This document shows positions 32,001-45,600 of a stretch of DNA of 64,000 nucleotides, piece after piece. The stretch is from the NCBI GenBank assembly GCA_028826165.1, contig JAPDFW010000064.1, positions 186,001 through 250,000 of the forward strand, read 5' to 3'. The notes below the pieces were generated by a model. It searched no databases. It saw only the letters and a list, made by a program, of their open reading frames with translations, and was not told the DNA's origin. Position 1 is the first letter of the stretch, and each line of letters starts with the position of its first letter. A program made the translations under genes and the position numbers. This stretch comes from Anaeramoeba ignava. Taxonomy: Eukaryota > Metamonada > Anaeramoebidae.

Positions 32001-33505
32001 TTAAATAGATATCATGTTCCAAAAACTCAAAATGAAAATGAAGATGAATATGCTAAAAGAAAAAAAGTTATTCAAATTAAAGTTATAAATGTTTGCACTA
32101 AATGGATTGAAAATCATTTTTCAGATTTTACAGAAAAAATTCTTAAGGAGTTGCATGAATTTATTGATCAAACATTAGCTCAAGATGATAAATTGATTGC
32201 TAAAAAACTGAGAGATACAGTTATTAAAAAACAAAAAGGGATTGATAAGAAAAAGATTATTCATGAATCAGAAAATATTCCTGAACCAAAAGTTCCAAAG
32301 AATATTTTTAATTCTTCTTTGTCTCTTCTTGATGTAGATGAAGAAGAGATAGCAAGACAACTTACTTTAGTTGAATTTGATATATTTTCACAAATTAAAG
32401 TAATTTTGAAAATTAAAATTAAAATTAAAATTAAAATTAAAATTAAAATTAAAATTAAAATTAAAATTGAAATTAAAATTAAAATTGAAATTAAAATTCA
32501 TTTTGAAAATTAAAATTAAAATTAAAATTATTTAAAAATCAAAAATTTTGAAAATAAAAATCAAAAATTTTGAAATTTAAATTAAAATTAAAACTAAAAT
32601 TCATTTTGAAAATTAAAATTAAAATTAAAATTAAAATTAAAATTAAAATTAAAATTAAAATTAAAATTAAAATTCATTTTGAAAATTAAAATTTAAATTA
32701 AAATTAAAATTAAAATTAAAATTAAAATTAAAATTAAAATTAAAATTTAAATTAAAATTAAAATTAAAATTAAAATTAAAATTCATTTATAAAATTCATT
32801 TTAAAATTAAAATTCATTTTGAAATTTAAAATTCATTTCGAAATTTAGCCTTCAGAACTTTTAAATCAAGCATGGAGTAAACCAAAACTTAGACATCGAG
32901 CTAAAAATGTTTTAGCAATGATTCAAAGATTTAATGATCTTTCAGGATGGGTTTCAACAACAATTATTAATTGTGATAAATTAAAGCATCGAGTAAGAGT
33001 GTTAACAAGATTTTTAAAAATACTAGAATTTTGTCGACAATTAAACAACTTCAATGCAGTTATGGCACTACTAGCTGGATTCAATTCATCAGCTATTTAT
33101 CGACTAAAATTCACATGGGGAGAAATACCAAGAAGACAAATTGAAGTTTTTGATCAACTTGAAAAAGAAATGTCAAGTGATTCATCTTATAAAGGTTATA
33201 GAGAAGCTTTGAAAGGAGTAAATCCACCTTGTATTCCTTATCTTGGTGTGCATTTGACAGATTTAACTTTTATTGAGGATGGAAATCCTGATTTTATCGG
33301 AAATTTGATTAATTTTTCTAAAAGATTACAAATTAGTAAAGTTATAAGAAATATTCAACAATATCAACAAAAAGGTTATGAATTACAACCGGTTCATCAA
33401 ATTCAACAACTCTTGATTAAGTTTAAAAATCTTGGAGAAACAGAAACTTATGATAAATCATTAAAGATTGAACCAAGAAATGCTGATATTGAAGATATTC
33501 AGTAA
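29006..33505 (+). CDS. Ras guanine-nucleotide exchange factor (RasGEF-N + RasGEF)
   Basis: Activates Ras-family GTPases by GDP release. Exons: 29006-29770 (Lys-rich start, then an EERIRKQ-type repeat of about 190 residues, a single charged helix); 29872-30034 (APPSPRVLPPPPKNLPPPP, a proline-rich stretch); a poorly resolved zone 30035-31621; 31622-31713; 31785-31926; 32009-32399; 32849-33505. RasGEF-N: NLNKLIEKLTSQQNYGVTLD, TFLMTYQSF, KLLTKLIQRY. The catalytic domain starts LTLVEFDIFSQIKPSELLNQ and includes HRVRVLTRFLKILEFCRQL, NNFNAVMALLAGFNSSAIYR and PCIPYLGVHLTDLTFIEDG, ending near QQKGYELQPVHQIQQLL. The phase of exon 31622 needs at least one more exon upstream, which I could not fix. The catalytic half is intact. 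The stop at 33503-33505 is clear. Confidence 0.88.
30066..30585 (+). repeat. 12-bp AATTATAAATAA repeats in the RasGEF gene
   Basis: About 40 imperfect units; same repeat type as the first BEACH intron at 39.9-41.1 kb. Confidence 0.85.
30586..31345 (+). repeat. Diverged direct duplication inside the RasGEF gene, possible exon remnants
   Basis: TATTTAAAAGTTCTTGAAAG and the following TTCTTTTCAAACTGAT recur at about 30585 and 31110. Then in both copies come, in the same order, GGTTTAT...ATGAAAAA..CAATT, TTATTTCAAAAATATA-like and ACTTA(A/T)TATGCAA motifs. The first part reads VLESSFQTD in both, then diverges. Either alternative or relic exons of the RasGEF, or a non-coding duplication; frames do not connect cleanly. 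Confidence 0.5.
31346..31621 (+). repeat. AAAATT hexamers with ATTCATTTTGAAAATT spacers
   Basis: Hexamer filler before the RasGEF exon at 31622. The same ATTCATTTT(G)AAA spacer appears in other expanded introns (32.4-32.8, 34.9-35.5 and 53.3-54.6 kb). Confidence 0.8.
32400..32848 (+). repeat. RasGEF intron expanded by AAAATT hexamers
   Basis: 449-bp GT...AG intron within the catalytic domain (SQIK|PSELL), nearly all hexamer repeat. Confidence 0.85.
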
Positions 33506-34048
33506 TAATAATAATTATAATAACAATTATAATTCCCTTTTTTTTTAAATCTTTTTTTTTCCATTTTTTCATTTTCTAATTTCTTTAATTGATTTTGTAA
33601 GAGTTTTTGTTTTTAAAATTAAAAAAAAACAAAAACAATTTAATAATAAAAAAAAAATTAAAATTAAAAAAAATTTAATTAAAAATTTGATAAAAAAACA
33701 TTTAATCAAAAAAAAAAAGAAAAGAAGAAAGTAAAAAAGAAAAGTAAAGTAAAGAAAAGAAAATTCAATAAACTGGAAAACAGAAAAAAAAAAAGAATGA
33801 ATGAATGAATGAATGAATAAATGAACGATTCAAAATCATTCTAAAAAAAAATATAAGATCTTTTTTTTTCTCTTTTTTGAAAAAAAAAAAATAAGATCTT
33901 TCAATCAAAATATATCTCAAATAAAAAGAGAAGAAAAAGCATGAAAGAAGTATGCATTAAAAGGGGAAGAGTAAATCTAAGTAATAAAAGAAGAAAGAGA
34001 AGCGAATGAACAAGATAGTTTGCCAAGAAAAAACGAAAGAAAAAAAAA
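33506..34048. other. Convergent spacer, no gene seen
   Basis: A-rich/T-rich runs, a short GAAT microsatellite near 33797-33817, and an AGATCTTTTTTTTTC... pair near 33850-33900. No frame or RNA recognised. Confidence 0.5.
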
Positions 34049-36023
34049 CTATTTGATATTTCTCCAAATTGGAACACGTTTTGAAGGAACATTGAAAGAT
34101 TGGCTCTGTATCGTTTCAGATTCTGTCTGATGAGATTTAGCATACAAATGTGGTTCAACGAATTCATTTGCAGGCGAACTGCGCATTTTGTTTCGGGGGA
34201 TATCATGATTAATAGCGATATTAATTGGGACACTAACACCCAAATTAGGGATTTTAACGGATTTTTCATCGTTAGTTTGACTGATTTTGATTCCCTTTTT
34301 GCTTGTAACTTCGACAAGATTATCATCACCAACGGTGTTATCGTCTATGCTCTCGATTGCGTCATACAGATCCATTTGTTCTTTTGCGTCTTTGTGATTG
34401 TTACCTGTGTTTTCTTGGATTTGTTCATCAAATGCAAAGACAGCTGAAAATTCATCTGGAGCTTTTTCGATATTTGATTTGGATCGTGTTGGTTTTAATC
34501 TTCTCGCGTGTGGACTTATTTCGATTGCACTTGTTGTTGTTTGCATAGATTCTTTTTTTATATTTATTTTCGATTTTCGATTTTCGTTTTTTGACTTGGT
34601 TTGTCCGTTGGACTTTTCAAAGTCCTTAGTTGCTTGATTCCATAATATATTCCTTTCTGTGATCAATGTTTCGCGAAATTTACGAAACTCTATTTTCTGT
34701 TGTTGTTTAAATTCCCGCATTTTTTTTTGTTGTTCTGTTTTTTTTTCTTCGATGATTTTGTGAATTTGATCCTCTAATTCTTCAAAATGTTTCTGATATT
34801 CTCGATTCATGTTTTTTTCTGATGTGATTGTATATGGATATTCCGCTGTCTGTGTATTTGTTGGATTTGGCCCAGGAAGTTTGATTCGAAAAAATTTCGA
34901 AATTCCCTTTTCATTTTCTTTTTTGAAATCATTTTCTAATTTTCTCAACTTTTTTTTATTTTCAAAATGAATTTTAATTTCAAAATGAATTTTAATTTCA
35001 AAATGAATTTTAATTTTAATTTTAATTTTAATTTTAATTTTAATTTTAATTTTAATTTTAATTTTAATATTGATTTTAATTTTAATATTGATTTTAATTT
35101 TAATTTTAATTTTAATTTGAATTTTATTTTTAATTTTAATTTTAATTTTAATTTTGATTTTGATTTTAATTTTAATTTTCAAAATGAATTTTAAATTTAA
35201 TTTGAATTTATAAATGAATTTTAATTTTATTTTTAATTTTTGTTGATTTTGATTTTAATTTTAATTTTAATTTTAATTTTAATTTTAATTTTAATTTTCA
35301 AAATGAATTTTAATTTTGATTTTAATTTTAATTTTAATTTTAATTTTAATTTTATTTTTAATTTTAATTTTAATTTTAATTTTAATTTTAATTTTAATTT
35401 TAATTTGATTTTAAATTTGAATTTTAATTTTCAAAATTTTAATTTTAATTTTAATTTTAATTTTATTTTTAATTTTAAATTTAATTTTAATTTTAATTTT
35501 AATTTTAATTTTAATTTTCAAAATGAATTTTAATTTTAATTTTATTTTTAATTTTTGTTGATTTTTTTTTTTTGATTTGGCAAAATTTACTTTTGAATCA
35601 AAGATTATTGTTTTATTATCAGACTTCTTCACAAGAAAAACATTTTGATCACAATTTTTGCAACAAATTAAATTGTATTCATCAATTCCAATCTCTTTTA
35701 TTAATATTTTATGTTCCTTTTTAAATATTAAATTTATTTTAATTTATTTTAATTTATAAAAAAAAAACAAAATAAAAAATTTTTAATAAATTAAATTTTC
35801 ATAATAAAAAAATTTTTTTTCTTTTTATCATTTTAAATAAAATTTTTTTCAAACTTCTTACAAAATGTATTTTATCTTGAGGGATTGATCCAAAAAATGG
35901 TTCTGTAAATTTTACTTTTGATAAAATTGTTTCAAAAGTTTTTAAATCTTCATCAGTAAATTTTTTGGGTTCTGTTATACAGAAAATTACATTCAAACAA
36001 TTGCAAGAATAATTTGAACTCAT
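34049..36023 (-). CDS. Uncharacterised Cys-motif / coiled-coil protein
   Basis: Three exons (complement 36023-35862, 35716-35591, 34948-34049) join in phase to 395 residues. The N-terminus has MSSNYSCNCLNV and exon 2 has LICCKNCDQNVFLV, giving Cys-X-Cys and Cys-Cys-X2-Cys motifs that could bind a metal or form a small N-terminal fold. Exon 3 has a coiled coil (KHFEELEDQIHKIIEEKK, then QQKKMREFKQQQKIEFRKF). The C-terminal ~170 residues are polar and low in structure, ending SKRVPIWRNIK. I do not recognise the family. The Cys-rich start followed by a coiled coil resembles several conserved uncharacterised eukaryotic proteins, but no name is justified. The second intron (34949-35590) has been expanded by hexamers. 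Codon use in exon 3 is more mixed than in neighbouring genes. Confidence 0.7.
34949..35590 (-). repeat. Intron expanded by AATTTT hexamers with TTCAAAATGAATTT spacers
   Basis: 642-bp GT...AG intron. Plus-strand Asn-Phe and minus-strand Lys-Ile ORFs over it are shadows. Confidence 0.85.
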
Positions 36024-36260
36024 TTTAAAAAAATTTTTTTCTGTTTAATTTTTAATTTATTTTTTTTAAATTTATTTTTAATTTTATTTTTTATTATTAT
36101 TTTATGAACTAAGTGAAAGAAAGTAAACAAGACAAAATAGAAAAAAAAAATAAAAAGAAAAATGAAAGAAAAAAATTTTTTTAAATTAAAAAAAAAATAA
36201 AAAAAAAATAAAATTATTAATTATTTGAATAAATTGAGTAATTTATTTTTTTTATTTCTT

Positions 36261-37355
36261 TTATTGTTGCTTTTTTTTCTCACAAAGATAAACCCAATTA
36301 TCAGAATTAAATGTTTCAGAAATTAAATTAATATTTTCAAATTTTTCAATTAATTCTTTTAATTCTCCTTTATAAAATAAATGATAATATCTTTTTAATT
36401 CAATTTGTTCTTGATCTTTTTCTAATTGTTTTTGATTAAAAAATCTTTTTTGAAGTTTCCAAGGAATCATAACATCTTGTTTTTCATATTTTTTCTTTAT
36501 ATTTATTTAATTTTTAATTTTTAAAACTGATTATTTTTTTTTTTTGGATTAAAGATTTACTTTTTGTTCAAATGCCCAAACTGTTATTAAAATGTGTCCT
36601 CCAGGTTTTGTAATTCGAAATAATTCCTTTTTTTTTAAGAAAATTTAAAAATTGAAAAATTAAAAAATTAAAATTAAAAAATTAAAATCAAACTTGAAGA
36701 GCAAGAATTCTTCTATCAATTGTTGAGAAATGATGTAAAACTGCGATTGAGATTACTTTATCCTGATAAAAAGAATATTATATTATATATATATTTTTTT
36801 AACAAAATAAAATCAAAAAGAAAATTAAAACAAATTTTCTTTTTCAAAATTTTAGGTATTTTAAACTACAAAAAAATTTGATCGAAGAGAAAGATTAAGA
36901 TTGTCATCAATAATTATCGAAGTTTTCATTTGGCAAGTTGGGAGATTATTAAGGTTATTTGCTATTTTTGCTAATTCTTCATTTCTATCAGATCCTAAAG
37001 TGAAAATATTTTCTGAAACTCTACAATTTTTTCCATTTCCACATCCGATATCTGCAACTAAAGAACCACATTCTGAATTTGAAATGAAATCAAAAACTTG
37101 TGGCCAAACTTTTTTTCTTGTTTGATTAAAATGTTCTGCGATTTGTGAATAAGTTTGATTAACAAATTTTGATTCAAAATCATCTGCATTTATTTCATTT
37201 TCTTTTTCAATTTCATTTTGATTTTCTTTTTCAATTTCTTTTTCAATTTCTTTTTCAATTTCTTTTTCAATTTCATTTTGATTTTCTTTTTCAATTTCTT
37301 TTTCAATTTCTTTTTCAATTTCTTTTTCAATTTCTTTTTCAATTTCTTTTTCCAT
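36261..37355 (-). CDS. Trm9/ALKBH8-type tRNA uridine-34 methyltransferase
   Basis: Methylates the carboxymethyl group on wobble uridine (cm5U to mcm5U) using S-adenosylmethionine, together with Trm112. Four exons (complement 37355-36870, 36762-36694, 36626-36561, 36494-36261) give exactly 284 residues, close to yeast Trm9. After a Lys-Glu-Ile repeat N-terminus of about 55 residues comes YSQIAEHFNQTRKKVWPQV, the SAM-binding VADIGCGNGKN, DKVISIAVLHHFSTIDRR, ELFRITKPGGHILITVWAFE and the C-terminal YHLFYKGELKELIEKF with NWVYLCEK. All are hallmark Trm9 blocks in order. The glycine loop and the LHHFST motif are intact. The N-terminal (GAAATT/GAAAAA)-rich repeat is unusual for the family and is coded by a microsatellite-like tract (37190-37350). 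Introns are 71-107 bp. Confidence 0.93.
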
Positions 37356-37400
37356 TTCTTTAGAAAAATGAAAAATGAAAAATCAAAAATCAAATTTTCT
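37356..37400 (-). promoter_or_regulatory. TCA/T-tract upstream of the Trm9-type gene
   Basis: Minus strand TTTTTCATTTTTCATTTTTC ends a few bases before the ATG. Confidence 0.45.
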
Positions 37401-39280
37401 TCCATTTTTAATTAATTAATTAATTTTATTCCACTTTTATTTATTTAATTAATTTTATTTCACATTTAATTAATTAATTAATTTCATATTTAATTAATTA
37501 ATTAATTTTATTCCACCTTTATTTATTTATTTAATTTTATTCCACATTTATTTATTTAATTTTATTTCATATTTATTTAATTAATTAATTTTATTCCATA
37601 TTTATTTATTTTATTAATTTTATTCCATATTTATTTATTTAATTAATTTTATTTCATATTTAATTAATTAATTAATTTTATTTCATATTTAATTAATTAA
37701 TTAATTTTATTCCACTTTATTTATTTATTTAATTTAATTTTATTCCACTTTTATTTATTTATTTAATTTTATTCACATTTTATTTTATTTAATTAATTTT
37801 ATTTAATTTTTTTAATTAATTAATTAATTTTATTTCATATTTAATTAATTAATTAATTTTATTCCACTTTTTTTTATTTATTTATTTAATTTTATTCCAT
37901 ATTTATTTATTTAATTAATTAATTTTATTTCACATTTAATTAATTAATTAATTTTATTTCACATTTATTTTATTTATTTAATTAATTTTTTATTTAATTT
38001 TTATTCCATATTTATTTAATTAATTTTATTCCATATTTATTTAATTAATTAATTTTATTCCACTTTTATTTATTTAATTAATTTTATTTCACATTTATTT
38101 TATTTATTTAATTTTATTCCACATTTATTTATTTATTTAATTAATTTTATTCCAGATTTATTTATTTATTTAATTTTTATTCCAGATTTATTTATTTAAT
38201 TAATTTTATTCCATATTTATTTAATTAATTAATTTCATATTTAATTAATTAATTAATTTTATTCCACTTTTATTTATTTATTTAATTTATTTATTTATTT
38301 ATTTAATTTTTATTTCATATTTATTTAATTAATTAATTTTATTCCATATTTATTTAATTAATTTTGTTCATTTTAGTTTTTTATTTGATTTATTTAATTT
38401 AATTTTTTTTATTTTCAAATTAATTTATTTTAATTTAATTTTTATTCCACATTTTTATTTATTTAATTAATTTTATTCCACTTTTATTTATTTAATTAAT
38501 TTTATTCCACTTTTATTTATTTAATTTGTTTTTATTCCACTTTTATTTATTTTTAATTAATTTTATTCCACTTTTATTTATTTAATTAATTTTTATTTCA
38601 CATTTATTTATTTAATTAATTTTTTTTATTCCATATTTATTTATTTAATTAATTTTATTCCATATTTAATTAATTAATTAATTTTATTTTTATTTTTATT
38701 TAATTTTAATTAATTAATTTTATTCCATATTTATTTAATTAATTAATTTTATTCCACTTTTTATTTATTTAATTAATTTTATTCCATATTTATTTAATTA
38801 ATTAATTTTATTCCATATTTATTTAATTATTTAATTAATTTTATTTATTTATTTATTAATTTTTAATTCCATATTTATTTATTTAATTAATTTTATTCCA
38901 CTTTTATTTAATTAATTAATTAATTTTATTCTACATTTATTTTTATTAATTAATTTTTATTCCATATTTATTTAATTAATTAATTTTATTTCATATTTAT
39001 TTAATTAATTAATTTTATTCCACATTTATTTAATTAATTAATTTTATTCCATATTTATTTAATTAATTAATTTTATTTCATATTTATTTAATTAATTAAT
39101 TTTATTCCATATTTATTTAATTAATTTTATTCCACTTTTATTTAATTAATTAATTTTATTCCATTTTTATTTAATTAATTAATTTTATTCCACATTTATT
39201 TAATTAATTAATTTTATTCCACTTTTATTTATTTAATTAATTTTATTTCACATTTATTTAATTAATTAATTTTATTAAAA
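37401..39280. repeat. Minisatellite field, imperfect ~30-36 bp unit
   Basis: About 1.9 kb made of units close to TTATTCCATATTTATTTAAT plus TAATTAATTT, with CCAT/CCAC/TCAC/TCAT variants at a fixed place. No coding potential. Near 38360 and again at 39285 a similar phrase (TTTTAGTTTT...TTTATTTGATTTA) occurs inside and just beyond the array. Confidence 0.9.
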
Positions 39281-39649
39281 AATTTTTGTTTATTTTAGTT
39301 TTAGGGGGTTTATTTGATTTAAAAAAAATTTTTTTTTGTTTTGTTTTGTTGTTTTTGTTTTTTGAAAGAATTTTGCAAATTAAATTTATTTATAATTTAG
39401 AATGAAAATAAAAACAAATTTATATTCAAAAGAATAAACATTTTTCAAAGTCAACAAAAAAAAAAAATTAAATAAAAAAAATTTTTTTTTTCTTTTTGGA
39501 TTTTTCATTTTTTTTCATTTAATTTTTCTTTATAAAAATTTTTTTTTTTCATTTTCTTACTCACTTTCCTTTTTTTAAGAATTTTATATTTGTTTTTAAA
39601 AAAAAAATACTAAAAGAAAAACAATTTATTTATAATTTTTGATTTGTTA
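39281..39649 (+). promoter_or_regulatory. BEACH gene upstream region
   Basis: Non-repeat sequence with a rare GGGGG (39304-39308), long T runs, and TCA/T tracts at about 39503-39525 and 39566-39585. The start at 39650 follows about 65 bp after the last tract. Confidence 0.4.
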
Positions 39650-42600
39650 ATGTCAAATAAGAAAAATTTATTTGCAAAAAACAAGAAATTCAAGATCTTC
39701 CAAAAAACACCACAAGAAGATCCTAGTTTCAAACACCACAAATTAAATGGTGAACAATTAGACACCATTTGGGCAACTTTAAAAACAATTCAAAATTTAG
39801 TAATTTCTTATACTTTTTAATATAACAAAACCAAATCATTTTAAATTATAAATTAAAATTATAAATAAAATACAAATTTAAAATGATAAATAATTTTTCA
39901 AATCATTTAAAAAAAAATGATCAAATTACTTTATTATTGAAACAATTCCACTAAAAAATTCCACTAAAAAATTATAAATAAAATTATAAATAAAATTATA
40001 AATAAAATTATAAATAAAATTATAAATAAAATTATAAATAAAATTATAAATAAAATTATAAATTAAATTATAAATAAAATTATAAATTAAATTATAAATA
40101 AAATTATAAATAAAAATAAATAAAAATAAAATAAAATTATAAATAAAAATAAAATAAAATTATAAATAAAATTATAAATAAAATTATAAATAAAAAATAA
40201 AATTATAAATAAAATTATAAAATTAAAAATAAATAAAATTATAAATAAAAATATAAATAAAATTATAAATAAAAATAAAATAAATTTATAAATTAAAATT
40301 ATAAATAAAATAAAATAAAATTATAAATAAAATTATAAATAAAATTTATAAATAAAATTATAAATAAAATAAAAAATAAATAAAATTATAAATAAAATTA
40401 TAAATAAAATTATAAATTAAATTATAAATTAAATAAATAAAAAATAAAATTATAAAATAAAATTATAAATAAATAAAATTATAAAAAAAAAATTATAAAT
40501 AAAATTAAATAAAAATAAAATATAAAAAATTAAATTATAAAAAATTATAAAATTAAAAAAAAAAAATTAAATAAATAAATTTATAAATAAAAATTATAAA
40601 TAAAATTATAAATAAAATTATAAAATAAAATTATATAAATAAAATTATAAAATAAAAATTATAAATAAAAATTAAATATAAATAAAATAAAATTATAAAT
40701 TAAATATAATTTATAAATATAAATTAAATAAAAATATAATATAAAATTATAAATAAAATTATAAATAAAATTATAAATATAAATTAAAAAAAATTATAAA
40801 TAAAATTATAAATTAAAATAAAATTATAAAAATAAAATTATAAATAAATTATAAAAAAATTATAAATAAAATTATAAATTAAATTATAAAAAAATAAAAA
40901 ATTATTAATAAAATTATAAATAAATATAAATTATAAATTAAAATTATTAATTTTAAAATAAATTAAATTATAAAAATAAAATAAATTATAAATAAAATAA
41001 TAAATTAAATAATAAATAAAATTATAAATTAAATTATAAATTAAATTATAAATATATTAATTTATAAATAAATAAAATTATATAGGAACAAACAGATACA
41101 TGGTTTTGCAATTTTTCAGAATTATTTTTAAAAAGTTATTCAGATTGGAAACCATCTCAATTTACTTCATTGAAAAAAATGGAATCAATTTCACAAAAAT
41201 TATACGAAAAAGATGAAGCTCACCCTCCAAAATTAATTGTTGAAACACTCAAAACTTTATATCATTTCACCCAAATATTTACACATGGTATTTTAATTTT
41301 TCTAAATAAAATGAAACTTTCTAAGTTAAAATGAAATCTTTTTAATTACAAATTCCCAAAGACCCAAATCTTTTAGAAAAAGAATCTTCGTCTTTAATCT
41401 CAATAGAAATGATTTTATTGCTTTCAAAATCAGTTTATAACCAGAAATGCTTTATTAAATATCAATTATTCCAAATATTAATAATAATCTCCGAACAATT
41501 TAATTCGAAAATTTCTTTAATTTTTGATGAGGTATTATTTAATCAACTCAATTAATTTTTTTTTTGGTATTAATTTTCTTCACTTTATAAAGATGCAAAC
41601 AAAAGATGAAACAAAACCCAAGAATTCTTTTACTTTAAAACTGGTTCATTTACTCCAATATTTACTTTCAAGAATCACATCCATAATTTCAATATTCCAT
41701 CGATCAATTCTTTTCCCTAAACTTAATTCGAATGAATTATCTATTATCACTCAAATATTATTTCGTAATTAAGCAACAATAACCTAAATAATTTCAAAAT
41801 TATCTAACATTTTCTTTTTGGTAACTCTCCACATTTGTAGATTTTTTGCTAACATTAGTCCAACTGAAACAAAAATTCCGGTTTAATAAAGAACAATATG
41901 ACATACTTTTTGATATGATTGAATTATTTAGAAAAATGACCCAAAAATCAATACTGAAAAATGAACACTTACTGTTTTTATTCAAAACAATCACATCATT
42001 ATTGGAGCCACCTAAGCCAACAGTTTTCTTTGTGGAAGATCATTTCAAAGATGAAAATGAGGAAAATGACACAAATTCTCTTTCTCGGCATTTATTCCAG
42101 CACTTTTTACTAAAAAACCAAAAACTCGACGAAAAAGAACTCAAATTAATTGATTTCCAAACAAAAATTGTTTGCATAGATTTAATCCGGTTTATTATCA
42201 AAGACAATATTGAAGTTGAGTATTTATTCTGCGATTCAATGCCTTTGACTTCTTTCCAAAAATTTATAACTTGGGTAACCCACCAATTTCCAAATACAGA
42301 AACGACAAATATGAGAAATGAAAAGAAACATTCGCAAAAAGAAAATAATGAAAATAATCACGACAATACACAAGATGCTAATGCGCTAGATAAGGAAGAA
42401 AGCAAAGAAATTGAAAGTAATAAAAATCACCAAAAATACAAGCAATTTCATTATTTATTATTTATATTTATTTATTTTTTTGAAAGACACACAACTCAAA
42501 TTTTCCAAAGAGGTTCCAATAATTTCAGCAGATGAAATTAAAGAAGAAATCGAAAAACCACAAATCCCATTAAAGTTTATGAATAATTTGCGAATGGAAC

Positions 42601-45600
42601 AGCTTTTTGTTTCATTGAAAGAAATTTGTATCACAAGCCAGAAAAATAGAAATGCGGAACAACTCAAAAAATTGCAAATTATGCAAAAGAAAAAATCCAA
42701 ATCACAAAATAATCAACAAAGCACAAAAAAACAGAAACAAAAACAAAAGAAAAAGAAAAAGAAAAACGAGGGTTTCCAACTCGAGGATTTATTGAAAAGA
42801 GAATACCAATTTGCAATTGAACAAAATCACCAAAGCGCAAATTATTCCAATTTGAATTTTCATTTTCATCATCTTCTCTATAATCTATTTGTGGAGCGCA
42901 CGTCCTTTAGAGCAAAAGATCAAAAAATGCTCAATTTATACATTTTAAACTTCTTTTTGGATATTTTTTCAGAGGAATTTAGTGATATATTTTACAAAAA
43001 CCAAATATGGAAAGTGATGATACTGAAGGTTTGCGAGGTAAATCATTTTTCATTTACAAACAAAACAATTTTTTTTTCTCTTAGTGAAAAATATTGATTG
43101 AGATTTTTGATGAATTTAGGAAGACAAAATTTTAGACAAAATCATAAAGAAAAAACTACATGACTTTTTCTGCTATTTCCAGTCTTTGTATCCAAAGCAG
43201 AAGTCTCAGATTTCCGTCTTATTTGAAATTATGAAAGAAAACAAAGAAAATGCTTATATAATTAAGGACATGACAAAATTGATTATAAAATTGCTGAGAA
43301 TTGATTTCGGGAAAATCTCCCACGAACTTGTGGAAATGGATGTGTTTAATTTTTATTTGGAAACCAATTTACAGCTGCTGAAGATGAAGAGTGTTGAACA
43401 GTTCCAAGCAGCATTCAATGCCAAAAGTGTGAGTTCGGAAATTTACTACAAACTTCAATATAAAATTTTCAAGGTTCTTGACTATTTATTCGCAAACGAG
43501 GAAATATGCATACGCTCACTTTCCAATACGAGCTGGGGAATATCGATAATATCCTTGGTTTTTGAAAAAAGCACAAAGAAACTTTCACTAAGCATTATGT
43601 TTCGGATGATGTGTTCCGTTAAGTCTACAGCAACTGCAGATATGGAAGGATGGTTTTTCCAGATGTACATGGAGCTTGTAATGACAATTTCTCAGAGATA
43701 CACATCAAAACCTTTGGAATACAGTATAACCCCAAAGGAAGTTGTGCAGACAAACAGCATTGATGATTCCAAAAACACAATCAAGATTCCCAGTACCCTT
43801 CCGGAGTATCCTATTGTGTACATCCAGGAGTTGCTGAGCTTAGCAACAGAAGCAATCAGCATCAATAGAGAGTCTCTGCAGAAATTACTGCCACAAATCG
43901 GTATCTTTGAGATGCTCATCTCGCTGATGTCGATACCCGAATTAAACACCATTGTTTCACGGTTCATTTTGCGGATGCTGAACGAGTTGTTGTATTGCTC
44001 GAAAATAAACGTAGATAGATTCAATAAAATCTCAGGGTTTAAAAACTTAGGCAATTTGCTTTTGGATTCGCAGCAAAATAACTCAGATGTAGAGATTTTC
44101 CAGCTCCTGCTCAGCATGATTGTGAACACCGGAAAATTCGATAAGGAAAATAATTATTTGATCCAGAATTACTACTTGGTTTCAATGATGTTTGAGCTAT
44201 ATTACAAGCTCGAGGATCATAGTTTCTTTTCCCAGTTGCTTGACATATTTTGCGAAATTTGCGAAAAATCAACCCAAAATATATCGTTTTGCTACACTGC
44301 TAGACTGCTTGAGCATTTGAGCACAGCAGTGTGTACAATCCATGAGGATTTGATTCTCCAAAAAGTCTCACGATTGATCAAGATAATATGCTCTTATGGG
44401 ATAACGATTGAGGATATGCACACACTATTCCGTCCACTGGCAAAATTGCAAGAAAACAAGAAATTGCCGTATCTTGTTTTTCTGTTTCGAATTCTGCATG
44501 GGATGGTGGAAAAAAGTGAGCATTTGGATCAACCGTTGGGATTTTTCGACTTCCACTTCGGTCATTTGTCACTTCCAAATGTGGAGAAATGGCCAAACAA
44601 TGGATGGGGGTTTTATACATGGATGCGCTTTGAAAGAGAAACAATTAATTCCACAGTGAGCCTCGACATGCAACCACGGATATTTAGTTTTTTCGATGAT
44701 TCGGGAAAAGGTATAGAGTTCTTTTTTCTTGTCAAGGATTCTCAAAAGACACAGAAACAGAGCCAAGACAACAAAAAAAAGGATCTAACTATAATTTTTG
44801 TTCTAAGAGTGCTGACACCTACAGACTCAGCAGAAGTAGCTTTTCCCTTTGATTTCCCGCAGAAACAATGGAACTTTGTTGCAGTGTCTCAATCTCCCAT
44901 CAAAGGATACTCATCCTCAAGTAAAGTGCGTGTTTATCTCAACTTTGAGATGGCTGAACAAGCGTTCTCAAAGTATTTGACTGTTCCCGATTTGACAAAA
45001 AACAAGGTTGGATCGCGATCCTTTTTTGAAACTCCTTTCCCAAACTCTTACGGTCCAAAAATGAATTTCTATCTCCCAAAAATCAAAAATCCCATTTCTG
45101 GTGAGAACGAAGATTTTTCTGAAACAAAACCGAAAAGAAAAAGCAAAGCAAAACACGATAATTCCAGTCCCCAGACAGACGCAAAAATCCAGGGAAAAAG
45201 CGACGAAGGAAATAAACAAGAGAAATCAGGCGGTTGGGATCAAAAAGAACGACTCAAGCAGCTCACACCAACAAATAGCCTTGAATCTTACTCCATCCCG
45301 CAGGAATTAGGCCATCAGAACCAGATCTATCAAAAAATGGAATGGGATTACTCTTTTGTTGGTGAAATGGGGATTGTGTGCTTTTTCAAGAAGTCTATGG
45401 AAAACTCTCATTTTTCACGAATTTGCAAATCAGGACCGCAATTCATTCCTTTTTTCGATGTATCTGGGGTAACTGTTCCTGTTACAACTGATCCTTACAT
45501 ACAATTTGTGATCGAATTAAACCAGAGCATTCTTCTCGCATACCATCCCAAGGCGACCAAAAAGCACTATTGTTTGGACTTGAGTCCTGGATCAACAAAA

